From positions 1-9,548 of the forward strand of contig JAAZIG010000181.1 of NCBI GenBank assembly GCA_012510325.1: a stretch of 9,548 bases of DNA. The letters run 5' to 3'. A model generated the notes under the pieces. That model worked only from the letters and a program-made list of their open reading frames with translations. It was not told where the DNA came from and made no database searches. Position numbers and translations under genes: made by a program. Of the stretch, positions 5,996-9,548 are shown one piece after another. Every line of letters begins with the position of its first letter. The first letter of the stretch is position 1. The DNA is from Bacillota bacterium (GTDB taxonomy: Bacteria; Bacillota; Dethiobacteria; DTU022).

Positions 5996-6193
5996 GTGCC
6001 TTTTGGCAATTCCATCGGCTTCATGGAAATAGTGGTTATTCTGGCAGCAGCGCTGATTATCTTCGGGCCGGCCAAACTTCCCGAACTGGGACGCTCTATC
6101 GGCCGCGGCATCCGGGAGTTCAGGCATGCGTTCAGCGACGTCGGCAAAGCTTTTTCCCTGGAGGATGAAGAGGATTCTGAGGAGAGCAAATAA
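5996..6193 (+). CDS. tatA: Twin-arginine translocase subunit TatA (first copy)
   Basis: TatA subunits assemble with TatC to move folded proteins across the cytoplasmic membrane. This 65-residue copy has the full layout: a short N-terminus, one membrane helix (MEIVVILAAALIIFG, residues 10-24), the hinge and amphipathic helix with FGPAKLPELGRSIGRG, and an acidic tail (EDEEDSEE). I chose GTG 5996 because AAGGGGTGA (5982-5990) lies 5 bases upstream; GTG 5987 overlaps that site and would add three residues. It is followed by a second tatA, tatC and mobA on the same strand. No TatB-type long form is present, as expected for Gram-positive minimal Tat systems in which TatA also does the TatB job. Confidence 0.92.
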   Translation: MPFGNSIGFMEIVVILAAALIIFGPAKLPELGRSIGRGIREFRHAFSDVGKAFSLEDEEDSEESK

Positions 6194-6203
6194 TCTCGAA
6201 TAG

Positions 6204-6257
6204 CCCTGTGCCCCGTTTATCGGCACAGGGGCGGCCGGCGGAAGGAGCACCGCCGGC
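6204..6257 (+). other. Two consecutive hairpins between the tatA genes
   Basis: CCCTGTGCC (6204-6212) and GGCACAGGG (6222-6230) form a perfect 9-bp stem with a 9-base loop. GCCGGCGG (6234-6241) and CCGCCGGC (6250-6257) form a perfect 8-bp stem with an 8-base loop. Neither is followed by a T-run, so they look like mRNA processing or stability structures that could set unequal amounts of the two TatA proteins and TatC. Partial termination is an alternative. Confidence 0.6.
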
Positions 6258-6290
6258 GATTGCAGTAACGAGCAAAAGGAGGCAAGAGAG

Positions 6291-6464
6291 ATGAAACCTG
6301 GAGTGACTGAGCTGCTATTAATTCTGCTGGCCATACTGCTGCTCTTCGGGGCGAACAAGCTGCCGGAGCTGGCCCGGGCCATCGGTAGAAGTGTGACGGA
6401 GCTTAAAGACGGGATGAAGGGGAAACCCGAAGTTCCCACCACTTCGACGGAGCAGCAGGAGTAA
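6291..6464 (+). CDS. tatA: Twin-arginine translocase subunit TatA/E-like (second, short copy)
   Basis: This 57-residue protein is a second TatA-family subunit. It has the N-terminal helix with ELLLILLAILLLFGA, the signature LFGANKLPELARAIGRS and an amphipathic helix ending TELKDGMKG, then a short polar tail ending TEQQE. It keeps the FG and KLPEL core but is shorter and less acidic at its end than the first copy, so the two are distinct rather than recent duplicates. A near-ideal AAAAGGAGG (6274-6282) lies 8 bases before ATG 6291, stronger than the site of the first copy. Two hairpins separate it from the first tatA. It may play the TatB-like or an alternative pore-forming role; sequence alone does not decide. 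Confidence 0.9.
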   Translation: MKPGVTELLLILLAILLLFGANKLPELARAIGRSVTELKDGMKGKPEVPTTSTEQQE

Positions 6465-6596
6465 CTTAGGAGCATATTGCCGCCTGGTTTTCCACACCTG
6501 TCAAGGTAGCTGTGCCTTTTTGCCGGCCGATCAAAAGCTGCTGCCCCAAAGAACGCAGAGAGATTACGGTTGATCATGGGAGGCACCGCCATCGCT
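6465..6596 (+). other. Spacer between the second tatA and tatC
   Basis: These 132 bases are unusually long for a within-operon gap in this compact window. GGTAGC (6505-6510) can pair with GCTGCC (6540-6545, one G-U pair) around a region containing CTTTTTG, and GATCA (6529-6533) can pair with TGATC (6571-6575). I do not recognise a known riboswitch or a promoter. A long open frame beginning at 6512 runs into tatC out of frame and looks like a shadow. Confidence 0.35.
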
Positions 6597-7322
6597 ATGA
6601 GCAAAAATGCAGAAGCGGCCATGACAGTGCTGCAACATTTTGCCGAACTGCGCTACCGCCTCATGGCGGCGGCAGCGGCTTTCCTGGCTGCTTCAATCGC
6701 CTGTTTTATCGCGGCGGAACCGCTCCGCCGCTTTTTAACGGTACCCGCCGGGGGGATGCAGCTGGTCTATTTTTCCCCGCCGGAAGCGTTGATGGCGCAG
6801 TTCAAGCTGGCTTTGCTGGCGGGGGCGGTGCTGGCCTCACCGGTGATCCTGTACCAGCTGGTCGCCTTTATCTACCCGGCTTTGACGCCGGTTGAAAAAA
6901 AAGTCAGCCTGGTCACTCTTGGCGGCGTCATCGCCCTGTTTGGTGCCGGGGCCGCCTTTGCCTACCGGGTGCTTTTGCCCCTGGTCCTGCGTTTCCTGCT
7001 GCAGCAGGGTGCCGGCAGCGCCGTCCCGAAGCTGGCCGTAAGCGATTATATCTCCATGTTTTTCTCGTTCATCCTCTTTTTCGGGGCTGTCTTCCAGCTA
7101 CCCCTCATCGCCTGGGCTCTGGGACGCCTCGATCTGCTCCGGGCGCCGCAGCTGCGGCGTCAGCGCAAGTACGCTCTGCTCGTCGTCCTGATCCTGGCGG
7201 CGGTGCTGACCCCGCCCGATCCGGTGACGCAGATAGCGCTGGCGCTGCCGCTTGTGCTCCTCTTCGAGCTCTGCATCTGGATGGTGCATCTGGGCGGACG
7301 GGGCCGCAGCAGCGCAACTTAA
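6597..7322 (+). CDS. tatC: Sec-independent protein translocase TatC
   Basis: TatC is the six-helix receptor that recognises twin-arginine signal peptides and recruits TatA. The 241-residue length is normal. Visible landmarks are the N-terminal HFAELRYRL (14-22, with the conserved Glu and Arg), YFSPPEAL (58-65), FIYPALTPVEKK (91-102, with the conserved Glu at 100), FFGAVFQLPLIAW (161-173) and LTPPDPVTQIALALPLVLLFELCIW (204-228 region) near the C-terminus. The FEVP glutamate of E. coli TatC is glutamine here (Q167). Start choice is uncertain: ATG 6597 is preceded by GGGAGG at a rather long spacing of 13 bases; ATG 6576 and ATG 6621 are alternatives, and the conserved helix begins soon after the latter. 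The stop lies 23 bases before mobA, so the two are co-transcribed. Confidence 0.93.
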   Translation: MSKNAEAAMTVLQHFAELRYRLMAAAAAFLAASIACFIAAEPLRRFLTVPAGGMQLVYFSPPEALMAQFKLALLAGAVLASPVILYQLVAFIYPALTPVEKKVSLVTLGGVIALFGAGAAFAYRVLLPLVLRFLLQQGAGSAVPKLAVSDYISMFFSFILFFGAVFQLPLIAWALGRLDLLRAPQLRRQRKYALLVVLILAAVLTPPDPVTQIALALPLVLLFELCIWMVHLGGRGRSSAT

Positions 7323-7345
7323 TGCAGCACTCTTAGAACCAGAAA

Positions 7346-8014
7346 ATGGTGGTGTTAACCTTGAAAAGCAAGCGGCTCGGAGGAGCGATTGTTCTGGCGG
7401 GAGGAGAGAGCAGCCGCCTCGGTTTCCCGAAGCCCCTCCTGAAGCTGAACGGCGTCCCGCTCATTGAAATCATCGTCTCCCAACTCAGCCTTCTCTTCGA
7501 GGAGATCACCGCGGTGACCGACCGCGAGGATCTCTTTGCCGGTCTGCCGGTGAAGCTGACCGGCGATCTCCTCACCGGCTGCGAGAAGAGCCCCCTGCGG
7601 GGAATCCATGCCGGCCTAAGCGTTTCCGGGCGGCCGTACCAGTTTGTGGTCGCCTGCGACATGCCCTTCATCAATCTCGATCTCGTTCGCTACATGGCCG
7701 CATTTGCCGCGGACTACGATGCCGTTGTCCCCCGGACCGGCTCCTACTACCAGCCGCTGCATGCTTTCTACAACCGCTCCAGCCTCGCTTCGATCGAGAG
7801 CTTCATCGAGGGGGGCCGGTGCAAGGTGATCGACTATTATGATACTATTAGGATGCGGCCGGTCGGCTATTCCGAGGTGACGCGCTTCGATCCCGAACAG
7901 CGATCATTTTTTAATATCAATACCTGGGACGATTATCATGCTGCGCAGCAGATGCTCTCGGAACAAGAACAGGATCCGCTAAAGCTCGCCGGCCACCGGG
8001 GAAAGGAGCGCTGA
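7346..8014 (+). CDS. mobA: Molybdenum cofactor guanylyltransferase MobA
   Basis: MobA joins GMP from GTP to molybdopterin cofactor to make the guanine dinucleotide form used by the DMSO-reductase family. This 222-residue protein has the nucleotidyltransferase signature LAGGESSRLGFPK (17-29), SPLRGIHAGL (82-91, family GPLxGI), the metal-binding VACDMPF (102-108), QPLHAFYN (136-143) and FNINTWDDY (189-197). The P-loop-like region reads RLGFPKPLL rather than RMGxDKALL, which leaves the related cytidylyltransferase MocA as a weaker alternative; the SPLRGI and NINT motifs favour MobA. No clear ribosome site precedes ATG 7346; TTG 7361, with GGTGGTG before it, is another possible start. It lies 23 bases after tatC, fitting a link between molybdoenzyme maturation and Tat export. 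Confidence 0.85.
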   Translation: MVVLTLKSKRLGGAIVLAGGESSRLGFPKPLLKLNGVPLIEIIVSQLSLLFEEITAVTDREDLFAGLPVKLTGDLLTGCEKSPLRGIHAGLSVSGRPYQFVVACDMPFINLDLVRYMAAFAADYDAVVPRTGSYYQPLHAFYNRSSLASIESFIEGGRCKVIDYYDTIRMRPVGYSEVTRFDPEQRSFFNINTWDDYHAAQQMLSEQEQDPLKLAGHRGKER

Positions 8015-8019
8015 GTGTC

Positions 8020-9177
8020 ATGAGCAGACTGCCGAAATATGTCGGGCCTCTCGCCTTCGGGGTGAAGATGGGGCTCATTGTTCACGGAATGGATATCGTC
8101 AAGGCCGTCTTTGACCAGCTGATCCGCTGTCACCGGGACGGGCTGCTCGACGACGGCGATATTGTCTGCATCACCGAATCGGTGGTCGCCCGGGCGCAGA
8201 ACAACTATGTCACCACCGCCGATGTCGCCCGGGAGGTCGGCGAAAAGCTGCAGCTATCCCCCGAAGACAGGCTCGGCCTTGTTTTTCCCATCGCCAGCCG
8301 CAACCGGTTTGCCCTTGTCTTAAGAGGGCTCTCCCTGGCCCTGCCCCGGGGTGAGGTTGTGGTTCAGTTCTCTTTTCCATACGACGAGGTGGGCAACCAA
8401 GTCATCGATCCTGATTTCGCCTGCTCCCTGGGACAGGAGCTGATCACCTTAGAGGAGCTGGGGGATAGGGAATTTCCCCACCCGGTCACCGGAATCGATT
8501 ATCTGCGTCTCTACCGCGATATTGTCAGCGAAGCGGGGGCGGTGCCCCGGATCATTCTGTGCAACGATCCCCTGAGGATTCTCCAGTACAGCCCCGACGG
8601 GGTTATCGCCGCGGATATTCATACCCGCGCCCGGACGAAAGCCCTCCTCGCCGCTCATCACCCCCGCTGCCTGACCCTGGATCAGCTCTGCAACAGCGGT
8701 GCGGTCTACTCTGAATGGGGCCTTTTGGGCAGCAATATCTCCGCCGGCGAAAAGATCAAGCTCGCTCCGCGGGAGGGTCCCGCCATCGTTGCAGGGTTGC
8801 AGCAGCTGGCGAAGGAGCAGTTGGGAGTTCACCTGGAGGTGATGATCTACGGCGACGGGGCTTACCGCGATCCGACCACGGGGATCTACGAACTGGCCGA
8901 TCCCCGGACGACCGTCGCCGCAACAGCGGGGTTGAATCGCTACCGGGAAGGGATCAAGTACAAGTATCTGGCCGACCACTACTACCTGGAGAAGGGAAAA
9001 AGCGTCGCCGAGATCGAGAAGCTGCTGGAGGAGCAGAAGCAAAACCCCGGTGCGGACAAGGAAGCCTGTGAGGGAACCACCCCGCGGCGGATGGAGGATG
9101 TTGTGGCCAGTCTGGCCGATCTCGTCAGCGGCTCTTCCGACGCCGGGACACCGCTGGTCATAGTGAAGGGTTTTTGA
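8020..9177 (+). CDS. CofE-like protein (F420-0:L-glutamate ligase family), long clostridial form
   Basis: CofE adds glutamate to coenzyme F420-0, but this 385-residue protein is well beyond the usual CofE length (about 250) and belongs to a long form frequent in clostridia. Recognisable stretches are the N-terminal YVGPLAFGVKMG (7-18), GDIVCITESVVARAQNNY (46-63), SRNRF (93-97), YDEVGNQVIDP (121-131), EWGLLGSN (232-239), GDGAYRDPTTGIYELADP (278-295) and C-terminal EGTTPRRMEDV (351-361) with SLADLVSGSSDAGTP. The last third has no counterpart in minimal CofE. ATG 8020 follows the mobA stop by 5 bases; AAAGGAG (8002-8007 region) inside mobA serves it at long spacing. No other F420 gene is seen, so the ligase activity on F420 is doubtful and the true substrate unknown. 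Its end overlaps lnt by 20 bases. Confidence 0.75.
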   Translation: MSRLPKYVGPLAFGVKMGLIVHGMDIVKAVFDQLIRCHRDGLLDDGDIVCITESVVARAQNNYVTTADVAREVGEKLQLSPEDRLGLVFPIASRNRFALVLRGLSLALPRGEVVVQFSFPYDEVGNQVIDPDFACSLGQELITLEELGDREFPHPVTGIDYLRLYRDIVSEAGAVPRIILCNDPLRILQYSPDGVIAADIHTRARTKALLAAHHPRCLTLDQLCNSGAVYSEWGLLGSNISAGEKIKLAPREGPAIVAGLQQLAKEQLGVHLEVMIYGDGAYRDPTTGIYELADPRTTVAATAGLNRYREGIKYKYLADHYYLEKGKSVAEIEKLLEEQKQNPGADKEACEGTTPRRMEDVVASLADLVSGSSDAGTPLVIVKGF

Positions 9178-9548
9178 TTCGGCTCCGTGACACCGCTGCC
9201 GCGATGAGCAGAAGAAGAAGGGACAGGGGCAGGAAAAAATCGCCCGCCGCCCGGTAAAGGGTGGGCCGGGCGGCCAGGTCCAGCGGCAGGAGATGGAAGC
9301 CGCACTCGCCTTTGCCCGTGCGCATCAGCTCCCGGCCCCGGTAGTCGAACGAGATGGAGATGCCGCTGTTGGCAATCTGGGTTACCCCGATCCCCATCTC
9401 CGCCGCCCGCAAAGCGGCCACCTGTGCGTGCTGCTCCAGACCGATGCTCTTCCCGAACCAGACATCGTTGGTGGCGATAAACAGATGGCGCCCCCCCGCG
9501 CGGGCGAAATGGCGCGTATAATCCCCGAAATACGATTCGAAGCAGATC
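9158..9548 (-). CDS. lnt: Apolipoprotein N-acyltransferase Lnt (C-terminal part, runs off window)
   Basis: Lnt transfers a fatty acid to the N-terminal cysteine of lipoproteins at the outer face of the inner membrane. Only the last 130 or so residues are visible because the 5' part lies beyond the right edge. They include the carbon-nitrogen hydrolase catalytic cysteine in ICFES, then IATNDVWFGKSIG, EQHAQVAALRAAEMG and QIANSGISISFDYRG, all in Lnt order and spacing, followed by one C-terminal hydrophobic segment (FFLPLSLLLLLIAAAV) and a basic end, RSRIKNPSL. The final membrane segment separates it from soluble nitrilases. The TGA stop (9158-9160) lies inside the convergent CofE-like gene. Presence of Lnt is more usual in diderm bacteria than in typical Bacillota. 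Confidence 0.9.
   Translation of the reverse strand, partial: ICFESYFGDYTRHFARAGGRHLFIATNDVWFGKSIGLEQHAQVAALRAAEMGIGVTQIANSGISISFDYRGRELMRTGKGECGFHLLPLDLAARPTLYRAAGDFFLPLSLLLLLIAAAVSRSRIKNPSL

Noticed and set aside
6465..6596. Riboswitch (molybdenum cofactor, c-di-GMP or similar) before tatC
   Set aside because: I could not match the spacer to any conserved core I know; only generic stems are visible, so it is reported as unexplained sequence only.
5993..6622. 209-residue minus-strand open frame covering both tatA genes
   Set aside because: It is antisense to two clear TatA proteins, shows Ser/Ala/Pro-rich low-complexity composition and has no family resemblance.
6512..6895. 127-residue plus-strand frame running from the tat spacer into tatC
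   Set aside because: Within tatC it is the out-of-frame reading, Gly/Ala/Arg-rich, with no ribosome site at its start.
8449..9042. 197-residue minus-strand open frame opposite the CofE-like gene
   Set aside because: Composition is Leu/Gln/Val-rich shadow sequence, while the opposite strand encodes a well-patterned protein.

Overview
This window is a compact, GC-rich bacterial chromosome segment holding only housekeeping and accessory metabolic genes. I see no transposon, prophage, CRISPR array, tRNA or rRNA. The gene set best fits an anaerobic member of the Bacillota (Clostridia- or Limnochordia-like): paired short Gate-domain membrane proteins, a QueG with C-terminal HEAT repeats, a DUF3006/MBL-type pair, a Tat system with two TatA and no TatB, and the long CofE-like protein common in clostridia. 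This placement is inference from family resemblance.

Layout. Bases 1-291 (+) hold the tail of an unknown gene, probably an MBL-fold/ComEC-type protein, followed by a DUF3006 protein. They face a two-gene minus-strand unit of Gate-domain proteins (426-1402), and three hairpins, one a good intrinsic terminator, sit between the convergent ends. A 261-base spacer leads to a membrane-anchored glycerophosphodiester phosphodiesterase (1664-2578, +). Its stop codon overlaps that of queG on the minus strand (2575-3711). queG has a near-consensus sigma-A-type promoter whose -35 box lies inside a perfect 11-bp inverted repeat.

From 3865 to 5847 (+) come a DUF2007 protein, a Methyltransf_16-like SAM methyltransferase coupled to it by an ATGA overlap, and a PAP2 membrane phosphatase. 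From about 5996 to 9177 (+) comes a likely operon of tatA, a second short tatA (57 aa), tatC, mobA and a CofE-like ligase. The last gene overlaps the 3' end of a minus-strand apolipoprotein N-acyltransferase (lnt), which runs off the right edge.

The tat-mobA arrangement makes sense functionally. MobA makes the guanine dinucleotide form of molybdenum cofactor for enzymes such as formate dehydrogenases and nitrate- or sulfur-compound reductases. Many of these fold and load cofactor in the cytoplasm and are then exported by TatAC. The CofE-like protein is the least understood gene here, because no other F420 gene is visible. PAP2, GDPD and Lnt all act on lipids or lipid-linked substrates but are not arranged as one operon. 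I found no convincing new system. The points most worth checking are the queG operator-like repeat, the Gate-domain pair, the CofE-like gene beside mobA, and the tat leader and spacer structures.
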